Below the pieces are notes generated by a model. The model saw only the letters and a program-made list of their open reading frames with translations. It did no database searches and had not been told where the DNA came from. From DATKGQ01 sp035510715 (lineage in GTDB: Bacteria; Patescibacteriota; Saccharimonadia; Saccharimonadales; UBA4665), in the NCBI GenBank assembly GCA_035510715.1, contig DATKGQ010000027.1, forward strand, positions 1-22,355: a stretch of 22,355 nt of DNA, written 5' to 3'. Positions 14,367 to 21,966 of the stretch are shown in pieces. The position numbers were made by a program, and so were the translations under genes. Numbering within the stretch: position 1 is the first letter of the stretch; each line of letters starts with the position of its first letter.

Positions 14367-16828
14367 TTTACCAAGATTTTGGTGATTATGTTGCAGGCTA
14401 TAGTGATTACAAAGATAATCTGGCACTTACCGCCAGACCATCTCTAAAGATTCTGCGGCTTAACTATGGGGAGCTACAAGCCGAAGCTTACCGGGCGGCA
14501 CACTACTTGTTGGCGCAAGGAATCACTTCGGGGGATAGAATTATGGTGATAGCCAACAACTCACCATCGTGGGTAGAACTCTTTCTTGGTACTCAGCTCA
14601 TTGGCGCAACCCTGGTCCCGGTAGATGCCGGGAGCACGCTTAAAACAGCCCTCAATTTTATTCAAAAAACTAAACCGAAGATCATTTTTAGAAATAACTA
14701 TCTTCATGCCGAGTTGGATAATAGCCATAAAACTCTTATCTTAGACACTTTCGGTAAATCTATTTCCGGCTACCCCGAAAATAAACCGGCTATCCAACTG
14801 GATGGGGAAGCCGAGGCGTTAATTGTGTTTACATCAGGCACAACGGCAGATCCGAAAGGGGTTGTTTTAAGTCAAAGAAATATTTTATCTAACATAACCG
14901 GGATACATCAAAGGATTAATATCGGCAGTGACTGGCGCCTTCTGTCTGTGCTGCCACTGTCACACATGTATGAACTCAACGGATCCTTAGCTGTTTTATC
15001 GCGCGGGGCAAGTATCTTCTATATGCCGCGCGTAACCCCGCAAGCTATTGCCAAGGCCCTGCAGGATTATCAAATCACCACTATTCTGGCTATCCCCCAA
15101 CTGCTGATACTACTGCTTGAACGCATCTGGCAAGCCGCTGCCGAAGAGGGCAAGAGCCGGATATTATCGATGGCTTTTAAATTGGCCGGTGCGCTGCCAT
15201 TCCCACTAAGAAGGCTTCTGTTTAGTAGCGTTCACTCCAGGCTTGGCGGTCATTTAAATCTTGTTGTGACTGGCGGGGCACCTATACCGCTTAAAGTTGC
15301 ATCATCTTGGGAGAAAATGGGCGTGAGGATGGTACAGGGCTATGGCCTAACTGAAACCTCGCCAATTCTAACAGTCAATGGTTTGGAAGAAAGAAAACTT
15401 GAATCGCCCGGCCAGCCGCTGGATAACGTTAAATTACGGATTTCCGAAGCAGGCGAGATCCAAGTCAAAGGCCCTAGTATCTTTAGTGGCTACCTCCGTA
15501 ATCATTCGGCCACGAAAGCCGCCTTCACTGATGATGGATGGTTTAAAACGGGCGACATCGGTAGCCTGCATAGCGGTTGGCTATATATCCAAGGACGATT
15601 AAAATTTGCCATCGTACTTTCTAGCGGACTAAAAGTGTTTCCAGAAGATATTGAGTCATTGGCTGGCGATAACCCAGTCTTTAAGGGCATCTGTGTCGTT
15701 GGGCTAAGGCAGCCAAAGGGCGAAACGGTGTTAGCTGTTGTCACGTCTGATAAATCAGACAAGGAGATTGGCCAAGCAATTAGTGATATTAACGCCCAAC
15801 TTGAATCGTTTCAACACATTGACGGATGGGAACGTTGGCCGAATAGTGATTTTCCACGGACTCGTTTGCTTAAAATTGACCACCGGCAAGTCCAGGCTTG
15901 GGTGAACACGCATAATCAAACCTACCAGAAAAATAAAGAAGAGCCGGCAAAGGTTGACTCAATAAAAAATATTATTCGGCTAAGCATAGATGAGCCAAAT
16001 GCCAGTGTCAAGGATTATGATCAACTGGCAGACATTGGCCTTGATTCCTTACGCAGGCTGAACATTATTGCATTAATTGAAGATCAGCTTAATGTTCAAG
16101 TTCCAGAAGACAAATTAACCTCATCAACTACCGTAGCAGAATTACGAAAATTGATAAGCAATGGCAGCAAAGCCGAGACCCCACACCAGCGTCCAAAATG
16201 GCCATACTGGAGATGGGTAAGGTTCGCCGGCAATGGGTTCAGAGAATGTCTAATTAATTTGATTGTCCGAATTTGGGTTAAAACTCGAGTAGAAGGGAGG
16301 AGTAACCTAGACAACTTAGACACTCCAGCCCTATTTATTTTCAATCATACTGACGACTTTGATGGACCAATAATCTACCGGGCTCTGCCTTACCAAATCC
16401 GTAAACGTTCAGCAGTAGCCGCTGCTGACGATGTTCTCCGGGAACATAAGATATTGGCTTTTATAATCAGGTTTTGTTTTGCTGGTTTTAATTTTGCCAG
16501 AAAAGAGCCTTATATGCCTAGCTTAGAATATGTCAGCGAGATGATTGACAGGGGCTGGAATGTTGTGCTCGCACCAGAGGGGCGCCTTAGCACAACCGCC
16601 GAGCTTCAACCATTTAAATCTGGGATTGGGTTGCTGGCAGTAAGTTTAGGGGTCCCCGTTGTGGCTATCAAAACTTTTGGCCTTAGCGGAACAGTGCCAC
16701 TTCATGCGAAATGGCCCAAGAAACGTAGCCAGGTAACTTTACGAATTGCACAACCCGTAATTTTTGATGATAATGTAACTTATGATGATGCTACGGAAAA
16801 ATTGCAGGGCATTATGGAAAATCTTTAG
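14363..16828 (+). CDS. Acyl-AMP ligase - ACP - PlsC acyltransferase fusion, 821 aa
   Basis: Three enzymes in one chain. (1) Residues 1-515 form an AMP-dependent acyl ligase: A3 FTSGTTADPKG (156-166), A5 GYGLTETSP (326-334), TGDIG (396-400), GRLK (411-414) and a catalytic-type Lys504 in RTRLLKID, where the usual SG before Lys is replaced by LL. (2) Residues 530-600 form an acyl carrier domain with the phosphopantetheine Ser562 in IGLDSL. (3) Residues 635-821 form a PlsC-type acyltransferase: NHTDDFD (H662, D667; the HX4D motif), APEGRLS (737-743) and VPVVAIK. Likely path: fatty acid plus ATP gives acyl-AMP, then acyl-ACP, then transfer to a lysophospholipid or glycerol phosphate. E. coli Aas pairs the two end activities in the reverse order and has no built-in ACP. 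It overlaps acpS by 4 bp and AGGACAG precedes the ATG. Confidence 0.9.
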   Translation: MIYQDFGDYVAGYSDYKDNLALTARPSLKILRLNYGELQAEAYRAAHYLLAQGITSGDRIMVIANNSPSWVELFLGTQLIGATLVPVDAGSTLKTALNFIQKTKPKIIFRNNYLHAELDNSHKTLILDTFGKSISGYPENKPAIQLDGEAEALIVFTSGTTADPKGVVLSQRNILSNITGIHQRINIGSDWRLLSVLPLSHMYELNGSLAVLSRGASIFYMPRVTPQAIAKALQDYQITTILAIPQLLILLLERIWQAAAEEGKSRILSMAFKLAGALPFPLRRLLFSSVHSRLGGHLNLVVTGGAPIPLKVASSWEKMGVRMVQGYGLTETSPILTVNGLEERKLESPGQPLDNVKLRISEAGEIQVKGPSIFSGYLRNHSATKAAFTDDGWFKTGDIGSLHSGWLYIQGRLKFAIVLSSGLKVFPEDIESLAGDNPVFKGICVVGLRQPKGETVLAVVTSDKSDKEIGQAISDINAQLESFQHIDGWERWPNSDFPRTRLLKIDHRQVQAWVNTHNQTYQKNKEEPAKVDSIKNIIRLSIDEPNASVKDYDQLADIGLDSLRRLNIIALIEDQLNVQVPEDKLTSSTTVAELRKLISNGSKAETPHQRPKWPYWRWVRFAGNGFRECLINLIVRIWVKTRVEGRSNLDNLDTPALFIFNHTDDFDGPIIYRALPYQIRKRSAVAAADDVLREHKILAFIIRFCFAGFNFARKEPYMPSLEYVSEMIDRGWNVVLAPEGRLSTTAELQPFKSGIGLLAVSLGVPVVAIKTFGLSGTVPLHAKWPKKRSQVTLRIAQPVIFDDNVTYDDATEKLQGIMENL

Positions 16829-16957
16829 TTAATAATGAACAGCAAATCAATCGTTAAGTTGGGGACATGTTCACCATGTTAGGTCTGTTCGGATTGGGCA
16901 TCGATATTCCAAGAGCTGGCTATCTATAAACCGATTAAATATTTTTTAAAGCGCATA

Positions 16958-18070
16958 CTAACGGGCAACTATATAAGTTTTCGAAGGTGTAACTTTGCGC
17001 ATAACCAATTGTAATAATTGTAAATTCCGAGCCCTAAATGCACCGGCACAAATTAGTAAGTAAAATTTCCACATCCGATAAAAACGTTCATCATAAACGT
17101 CTTTGATCTCGCCATAATGAGCATTAAAATTTTTATACCAAGCCATTAGAGTTTTATCATAATCTGGTCCAAAATTTTGAACGTCTTCAATAATCAGACG
17201 GTTTTGGACAGCTTCGCTAATTTGCGTCAAGGTTGGTAAAACTCCACCGGGAAATATGTATTTACTAATCCAGGGATCGATATACTTACTTGGACTGTTA
17301 GCAGAGATGGTGTGATGAAGCATAATGCCATCGCGGCTTAACAGTTGGTTACATATTTCAAAAAATTTCTTATAATTTTTTGATCCGACATGCTCTAACA
17401 TACCAATCGATGTAATCCGATCATATTTGCCGCTTAACTGACGGTAATCTTTCTGGAGAATGTTTACTGACAAACCTTTTGTATTAGCTTTAGCTAGTTT
17501 GACCTGCTCAGAAGCTGGCGTTATTCCAGTTACATTGGCACCGTACTTGGTGGCTGCAAACTTGGCAAAACCGCCCCAACCACAGCCAATATCTAGCAGC
17601 TTCATGCCTCGCTTAAGCTGTAGTTTCTGGCAAACCAGATCTAGCTTGTTATCTTGAGCCTGATCAAGATTTTTGGCACCTTTCCAGTAGGCACAACTGT
17701 AAATCATCCGGGTGCCAAGCATTCTCTGATACAAATCGTTGCCAATATTATAATGATGCTCAGCATTCTGGCGAGCGCCCTTAATACTCTGAGTCCTGAA
17801 CTGAGATGGAATTGCTGCCAGCAGCAACATTGGACTGACTTTAATTAGTTTACGAATATCAATGCTTAATATTCTTTCAATTAGCTGATCGATACTCTTG
17901 CAATTCCACCAGCCATCCATATACGACTCACCCAAACCGAGCTCTCGGTAACGCATGACTTTGCCATAAAAGCGTTTATCAAGAACATCGATATCTTGAG
18001 GCATTGAACCTCCAATATTAATGCCCCCCATTTTCAACAGTTCCTTGACTCGCTTCTCTGTCGAATTCAT
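16958..18070 (-). CDS. cfa: Cyclopropane-fatty-acyl-phospholipid synthase
   Basis: A SAM-dependent enzyme that adds a methylene bridge across the double bond of unsaturated acyl chains in membrane phospholipids. The 370 residues compare with about 380 in E. coli. Residues 25-100 form the N-terminal lipid-binding part. HHYNIGNDLY lies at 105-114 and IYSCAYW contains Cys126, matching the active-site cysteine region. SAM motif I is LLDIGCGWGG (158-167). MLEHVG (224-229) and LHHTIS (251-256) hold the bicarbonate-site Glu and His equivalents, and FPGGVLP is at 273-279. All key residues are present. It is convergent with the ligase-acyltransferase gene, whose products would be its substrates. ATG 18070 has an extended -10 7 nt upstream. 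Confidence 0.93.
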   Translation of the reverse strand: MNSTEKRVKELLKMGGINIGGSMPQDIDVLDKRFYGKVMRYRELGLGESYMDGWWNCKSIDQLIERILSIDIRKLIKVSPMLLLAAIPSQFRTQSIKGARQNAEHHYNIGNDLYQRMLGTRMIYSCAYWKGAKNLDQAQDNKLDLVCQKLQLKRGMKLLDIGCGWGGFAKFAATKYGANVTGITPASEQVKLAKANTKGLSVNILQKDYRQLSGKYDRITSIGMLEHVGSKNYKKFFEICNQLLSRDGIMLHHTISANSPSKYIDPWISKYIFPGGVLPTLTQISEAVQNRLIIEDVQNFGPDYDKTLMAWYKNFNAHYGEIKDVYDERFYRMWKFYLLICAGAFRARNLQLLQLVMRKVTPSKTYIVAR

Positions 18071-18086
18071 TTTTTATAGTATATCA
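18071..18086 (-). promoter_or_regulatory. Extended -10 promoter of cfa
   Basis: On the minus strand TG-A-TATACT (18086-18078), then 7 nt (ATAAAAA), then ATG 18070. No Shine-Dalgarno site is seen, so a leaderless or 1-nt-leader mRNA is likely. Confidence 0.5.
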
Positions 18087-18109
18087 AAAAATATTAATAA
18101 ATTTTAGTT

Positions 18110-18262
18110 ATGAATATTATGTGCCTGTGTGCGATTCTGAATATTTTGGCTGGGCTATAGGCCATTTTTGGTGCTCTAGTTGGCCGGGCATCCAGACCAA
18201 GCCCCGAACGAGCTAAAAAACTACCACACTCTTTTAGATTATGTTATTTCGACAAAGATTGA
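18110..18262 (+). pseudogene. Possible small reading frame interrupted by TAG
   Basis: From ATG 18110 the frame reads 16 codons (MNIMCLCAILNILAGL), a TAG at 18158-18160, and then a further 33 codons beginning AIFGALVGRASRPSPE to a TGA at 18260-18262. Hydrophobicity runs smoothly across the stop and turns to a basic tail, like a small one-pass membrane protein with one nonsense mutation. It may equally be non-coding DNA. It lies between the divergent cfa and 207-aa genes. Confidence 0.2.
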
Positions 18263-18272
18263 TGTGGATGAT

Positions 18273-18301
18273 TTGTTTTTTATAAGCATCAGCACTATAA
18301 T
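18273..18301 (+). promoter_or_regulatory. Promoter of the 207-aa membrane protein gene
   Basis: TTGTTT (18273-18278), 17-bp spacer, perfect TATAAT (18296-18301). Transcription should start near 18308, leaving about 5 nt before ATG 18313: a near-leaderless mRNA. Confidence 0.5.
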
Positions 18302-18312
18302 AATCGCAGATT

Positions 18313-18936
18313 ATGGAAAATAAATTCTCTGATACTCCTCCAGACCTTTCGGCTCAACCAAATCAGACACCAATAAGTAATCCGACGGTTTCCATATCGC
18401 CTACCATAGGACAAAATCCTACAGTTCAAGCACCTTCTACTCAAGCAAGTCCTCAGCCCGTTATCGTAGGCACGTTTGTGGACCAGGTTGGTACATCGAC
18501 TTCTGGCCTAGAGAACGAAAATCCTATCAAAAAACTTAGTAAATTGAAAAAGTTAGGTATTTATCTAATAAGCTTTATTATCTTTGCCGCATTATTCTTA
18601 CTTCCCTTATTACCAGGGGATACTAGCTACGCGAAAACTCAAATAACGCAATCTGGCGCCAGCGGAACCCCAGCAGACTGTACGACTTATAAGGTTACTT
18701 ACACAAAAGTTAAAGGTTTTCCGCTAGCCTATGGGTTTACGTATAACTCCAACTACACCTTCAACTGCACGCAATCTGGTCAGGGTGAAGGTAATGGATC
18801 AAGCAGTGTACCTTATTCTTTAAGTTCGTTCTCAATATTAAAGATAGGCTTTGCTGTTGATGTGTTGACTAGTTTAGTTATATCCGGGGCGGTTTCTTTT
18901 ATCTTAATAAGATTTTTACAAAAAAAATTAAATTAA
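18313..18936 (+). CDS. Hypothetical two-pass membrane protein with Pro/Ser/Thr-rich N-terminus, 207 aa
   Basis: Unrecognised. Residues 1-68 are disordered and rich in Pro, Gln, Ser and Thr (QPNQTPISNPTVSISPT). A basic patch (KKLSKLKK, 73-80) precedes membrane segment 1 (82-101). The loop 105-172 is predicted outside, with two cysteines (C123, C152) that could form a disulfide. Segment 2 spans 176-200, followed by a short basic tail RFLQKKLN. The plan, a long low-complexity cytosolic region followed by an anchor, recalls the 551-aa transposon passenger, though no sequence likeness is clear. It has its own near-leaderless promoter. No function is proposed. Confidence 0.7.
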   Translation: MENKFSDTPPDLSAQPNQTPISNPTVSISPTIGQNPTVQAPSTQASPQPVIVGTFVDQVGTSTSGLENENPIKKLSKLKKLGIYLISFIIFAALFLLPLLPGDTSYAKTQITQSGASGTPADCTTYKVTYTKVKGFPLAYGFTYNSNYTFNCTQSGQGEGNGSSSVPYSLSSFSILKIGFAVDVLTSLVISGAVSFILIRFLQKKLN

Positions 18937-18944
18937 AAGTCTAC

Positions 18945-19064
18945 GTGGTTAGTAATGGTACGGCAACTGCCGGATATAAGTACCCACAAGCAAAACAGCA
19001 AGCCCTATATAAACTTGATTCTATCGGTGTTAAAATTATTGATAGTAAACAATTAATGCAATAA
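18945..19064 (+). pseudogene. Probable 3' gene remnant or 39-aa open frame
   Basis: From GTG 18945 the frame encodes VVSNGTATAGYKYPQAKQ, then QALYKLDSIGVKIIDSKQLMQ, and stops at 19062-19064. The composition and strand-helix-strand pattern look protein-like. The frame stays open upstream into the end of the 207-aa gene without a better start. No ribosome-binding site or promoter precedes it. It ends 16 bp before the transposon. I take it as the tail of a lost gene; its family is not recognised. Confidence 0.3.
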
Positions 19065-19072
19065 TTAGCAGA

Positions 19073-19080
19073 TTATTTTA
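19073..19080 (+). repeat. Left target-site duplication of the IS1595 transposon (TTATTTTA)
   Basis: 8 bp abutting the left inverted repeat, repeated exactly at 22004-22011. Eight bp is the duplication size known for IS1595-family elements. Confidence 0.85.
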
Positions 19081-19092
19081 CGAGACTATCCC

Positions 19093-19127
19093 TTGACTGC
19101 ACGGACGTTTAGGAGTAGTATAAGAGT
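19093..19127 (+). promoter_or_regulatory. Transposase promoter at the left end, leaderless spacing
   Basis: TTGACT (19093-19098) begins directly after the 12-bp inverted repeat. A 17-bp spacer, TAGTAT (19116-19121) and AAGAGT (6 nt) lead to ATG 19128. Transposase binding to the end could compete with polymerase and self-limit expression; this is inference. Confidence 0.6.
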
Positions 19128-19979
19128 ATGAAAACCTACTCTTTTCAACAGTTCTTAAAAGAATATCCTAATGATGAAATTTGTTTAGATAAAATCTTTA
19201 ATAACTACTATGGAGAGCTTGAGGCTTGTCCTGGGTGTGGAGTTATAGGTTCTAAGTTCTATAGGCTAAAGGGGCGCAAGGCCTATTCTTGTGAGTTCTG
19301 TAGGTTTCAGATACATCCGCTATCAGGTACAATCTTTCATAAATCCGATACACCACTAACCAAATGGCTTTATGCTATTTATCTATTCTCGGTATCAAAG
19401 AACGGCGTATCGGCTTTAGAGCTACAAAGACATCTACAAGTCACATATAAAACTGCTTGGAGGATAGGTAAAAAGATAAGAGGCTTAATGACTCAGAACA
19501 AAGATAAGTTGTCTGGAATTATCGAAATAGATGAAACTTATATAGGTGGTAAACAATCTAGAAAGTTTGGATCAGGTTTTGATAACAAAACTTCTGTTAT
19601 TGGTATGACCGAACGTAATGGTTTAGCTAAAGTTAAAGTAGATCATGCTAACTCAACTGCTACTAAATTCTTTCTAGAGGAGTATGCTTCAGTTGGTTCA
19701 GAAATATATACAGATGAAAGCCCTATCTATACCCACGTTAAGAAACATTTTACTCATAAGGCTGTTAACCATAGCCTAAAGCAATATGTAATGGGCGAAG
19801 TTCATACTAATTCTATAGAGGGGTTCTGGGGTCAGCTTAAGCGTTCGATTGATGGGACTTACCACGCTGTTTCTTCGAAATACCTACAATCTTATCTCGA
19901 CCAGTTTGTTTTTCTTTATAACCACCGGCAGGAACGGATTTATCCGATTCTTTTCGAGAAGGCTTCGAAGCGAGTTTGA
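19128..19979 (+). CDS. IS1595-family (ISXO2-like) DDE transposase, 283 aa
   Basis: It mobilises the surrounding 2.9-kb element. The N-terminal zinc ribbon has CPGC (34-37) and CEFC (55-58), for binding DNA ends. A helix-turn-helix-like region follows (80-118, SALELQRHLQVTYKTAWRIG). The ISXO2-like catalytic domain has Asp135 in EIDETYIGG, Asp196 in IYTDES and Glu231 in NSIEGFW, with GQLKRSIDGTYH after it. The length is typical and the frame intact. The start is ATG 19128, with its promoter at the element's left end. It is convergent with the passenger gene, 130 bp apart. Confidence 0.93.
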   Translation: MKTYSFQQFLKEYPNDEICLDKIFNNYYGELEACPGCGVIGSKFYRLKGRKAYSCEFCRFQIHPLSGTIFHKSDTPLTKWLYAIYLFSVSKNGVSALELQRHLQVTYKTAWRIGKKIRGLMTQNKDKLSGIIEIDETYIGGKQSRKFGSGFDNKTSVIGMTERNGLAKVKVDHANSTATKFFLEEYASVGSEIYTDESPIYTHVKKHFTHKAVNHSLKQYVMGEVHTNSIEGFWGQLKRSIDGTYHAVSSKYLQSYLDQFVFLYNHRQERIYPILFEKASKRV

Positions 19980-20109
19980 GTAAGATTTCAAATTTCTTGT
20001 TGGGCATGGTTAGTATTATAGACGAATGTGATTGTAGTGCATTATCACACTGATCAGGCTTAATAAAATAGAAAACTTAAGTATATACTCGGTATTGGAG
20101 CTGGTTATT

Positions 20110-21765
20110 CTAGCTTGTTGCCGAACCCGCACTTGAGTCGGTTAGTTTGTACACGTATAGGGTATTATTTTCTAGCTCGACATTATATATTTTCCCAGAT
20201 AAAGTCGATGACTTGCCGTCAATAACCAAGTAGTCATTTACGGGATTAAAAACTACATAGTGACTATCAGAGTCATTAATATCAGCCAACGTGCACTCCA
20301 TTTCATTGTTAACAGATTCAACTTCCGGACCACTACTGTCACTTGTCGCTGGGTAACAACTCCCGTCAAGACTCTTCGCCGGTAGAGGATAGTAGTATCT
20401 ATTATCAATGACTAAATAGGGAGATTTTGAACCTATTAAATAATAATAGTCCCCACTATCATTAACGCCTGCATAATATACTGAGTTATTAATAACTGGC
20501 CGTCCCGATTGCCCTCCGTTGCCAAAAGTAAAATAAGTTAAATCACCATAATATTCTGACTCACTGTATCCTGTTGTTTTGGGACTGTTACCCGGCACAT
20601 TATTAAATTTGTATGTATTGGTAATTGCTTTTGTCGCGTACATCGAATTACCGTTTACCATAAGCTGTGCATAGCTAATTGTGGTATCGTATCCGCTGAC
20701 TAAATATTGTGCGCTGTTAGGGTCAGGGTTGGAGTTATCTTTACTATTGGTTATTACTTCTTTGGCAATCCCGTGAATGCCATAAACAAAGTAATATTTT
20801 CCATTGTTACTAACACTAAAGTACCCACCTTGAGTATCGACATTACTGCTAGTCATGTTCCCATTGTAATAATAACCATTACTTGTACCACCTATATAGT
20901 TATTTAGATCCGAGTCAAGAGCTATCTCATTGTCAGAGTTACCACTAACAACATTGCTACTATGGGATAGAGCAACCCCATTTACATATATCATGTTGTT
21001 ATACAAATAAGCGTATTGCTGACCACTATTCGAGATACCTAAAAGTGTATAGCCATTGCTTCCTAAATTTGCTCCAGCATCAGTGGTGTTAGGGATTAAT
21101 TTCCCATCTATATAAATTCCACTGTTTAATACATATCCATAATTAAGCCCATTTTGACTTAAGACCGGGCCGGGAGCAGTTGCGAAGTCGGTATTTTCAG
21201 TTGCCATAGAAGTATTAGGATCAGTATAAACAACCTTGCCATCATATATCACATCCCCATTGGAGACACCACCAGAGCCACTACCAAATTGAATATAAAC
21301 ATAGTGACCGTTAGAGGTTGCAATAGGATAACTACCGAGGTTATTATTTACTGCGTCAGAAGGAATGTTGACATATTGGATAGCCAAATTTGCAGTTGCT
21401 GGCACCGGAGGAAGCCCACTGGATATTCTGCTTTGCTCAGCCGCGCTTAATTGAACGTACGGTGGGGTAAAGTTGGCTAATTTAGAGCTCTGGCTATTTG
21501 ATGAGTGCTCAGACGTTTTATGCAATGCAAACCATACAAAACCTCCTGCAATCAAAATCAACACCGTAATGAATACCATAGAATAAACCTTTTTAGAAAA
21601 GTGTTTTCTAGAAGAAGGAGTAGGTGTTTTTAGGTTAATATGTTGAAGCTCATCAGATGGTATTGGTAAGACTTCTGTGTTTTTTGGGTCTATGATATTG
21701 CTAAGGCTATTGCTAGATGGCTCTAATTGTGTTTGTTGAGCCGAATTTCGATTTTGATCACCCAC
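20110..21765 (-). CDS. Passenger gene: anchored extracellular protein with propeller-like repeats, 551 aa
   Basis: Unrecognised cargo of the IS1595 transposon. Residues 1-58 are polar and disordered, with a basic SSRKHFSKK before one membrane helix (60-81). The remaining 470 residues are predicted outside and rich in Tyr, Asn, Ser and Gly. Repeated blocks about 40-60 residues apart have the pattern N-x-G-x-x-Y-x-Y followed by [IV]-Y-[IV]-[DN]-G: examples are NYGYVLNSGIYIDGKLI, QQYAYLYNNMIYVNG and GDYYYLIGSKSPYLVIDN. This suggests a beta-propeller or similar strand-rich fold for binding at the cell surface. Only two cysteines are seen, near the C-terminus (CYPATSDSSGPEVESVNNEMEC as a pair). 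The start is GTG 21765; TG-A-TAAAAT lies 9 nt upstream. No enzyme motif is seen. Confidence 0.8.
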   Translation of the reverse strand: MGDQNRNSAQQTQLEPSSNSLSNIIDPKNTEVLPIPSDELQHINLKTPTPSSRKHFSKKVYSMVFITVLILIAGGFVWFALHKTSEHSSNSQSSKLANFTPPYVQLSAAEQSRISSGLPPVPATANLAIQYVNIPSDAVNNNLGSYPIATSNGHYVYIQFGSGSGGVSNGDVIYDGKVVYTDPNTSMATENTDFATAPGPVLSQNGLNYGYVLNSGIYIDGKLIPNTTDAGANLGSNGYTLLGISNSGQQYAYLYNNMIYVNGVALSHSSNVVSGNSDNEIALDSDLNNYIGGTSNGYYYNGNMTSSNVDTQGGYFSVSNNGKYYFVYGIHGIAKEVITNSKDNSNPDPNSAQYLVSGYDTTISYAQLMVNGNSMYATKAITNTYKFNNVPGNSPKTTGYSESEYYGDLTYFTFGNGGQSGRPVINNSVYYAGVNDSGDYYYLIGSKSPYLVIDNRYYYPLPAKSLDGSCYPATSDSSGPEVESVNNEMECTLADINDSDSHYVVFNPVNDYLVIDGKSSTLSGKIYNVELENNTLYVYKLTDSSAGSATS

Positions 21766-21783
21766 AATAGGATTATTTTATCA
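21766..21783 (-). promoter_or_regulatory. Extended -10 promoter of the passenger gene
   Basis: On the minus strand TG-A-TAAAAT (21783-21775), then 9 nt to GTG 21765. The predicted leader is about 3 nt, so the passenger uses the same promoter style as the chromosomal genes. Confidence 0.4.
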
Positions 21784-21934
21784 CGGGGTATCATAAATGT
21801 ATCGGCGAACGAAGACTATAGTTATAAGAATGGCCTGCGGGTATAGATAAATAGGCGAGATAAAAGGTCTTCCTATATTTATATCTGCAGAACAATAAAA
21901 ACAGAAAGATACGCTTATGTACTGTGGTGGGGAC

Positions 21935-21966
21935 TTGCGTAAATAGGATTTACGCAATTCCTATTT
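21935..21966. repeat. Two overlapping, mutually exclusive inverted repeats near the transposon right end
   Basis: TTGCGTAAAT (21935-21944) and ATTTACGCAA (21948-21957) are perfect 10-bp arms with a 3-nt centre. AAATAGGA (21941-21948) and TCCTATTT (21959-21966) are perfect 8-bp arms with a 10-nt centre. They share bases, so only one can form at a time. They lie 26 bp inside the right inverted repeat. The rest of 21784-22003 shows no gene. Confidence 0.6.

Noticed and set aside
16860..16885. ACATG/CATGT hairpin as terminator between the fusion gene and cfa
   Set aside because: Only 5 bp and no T-run.
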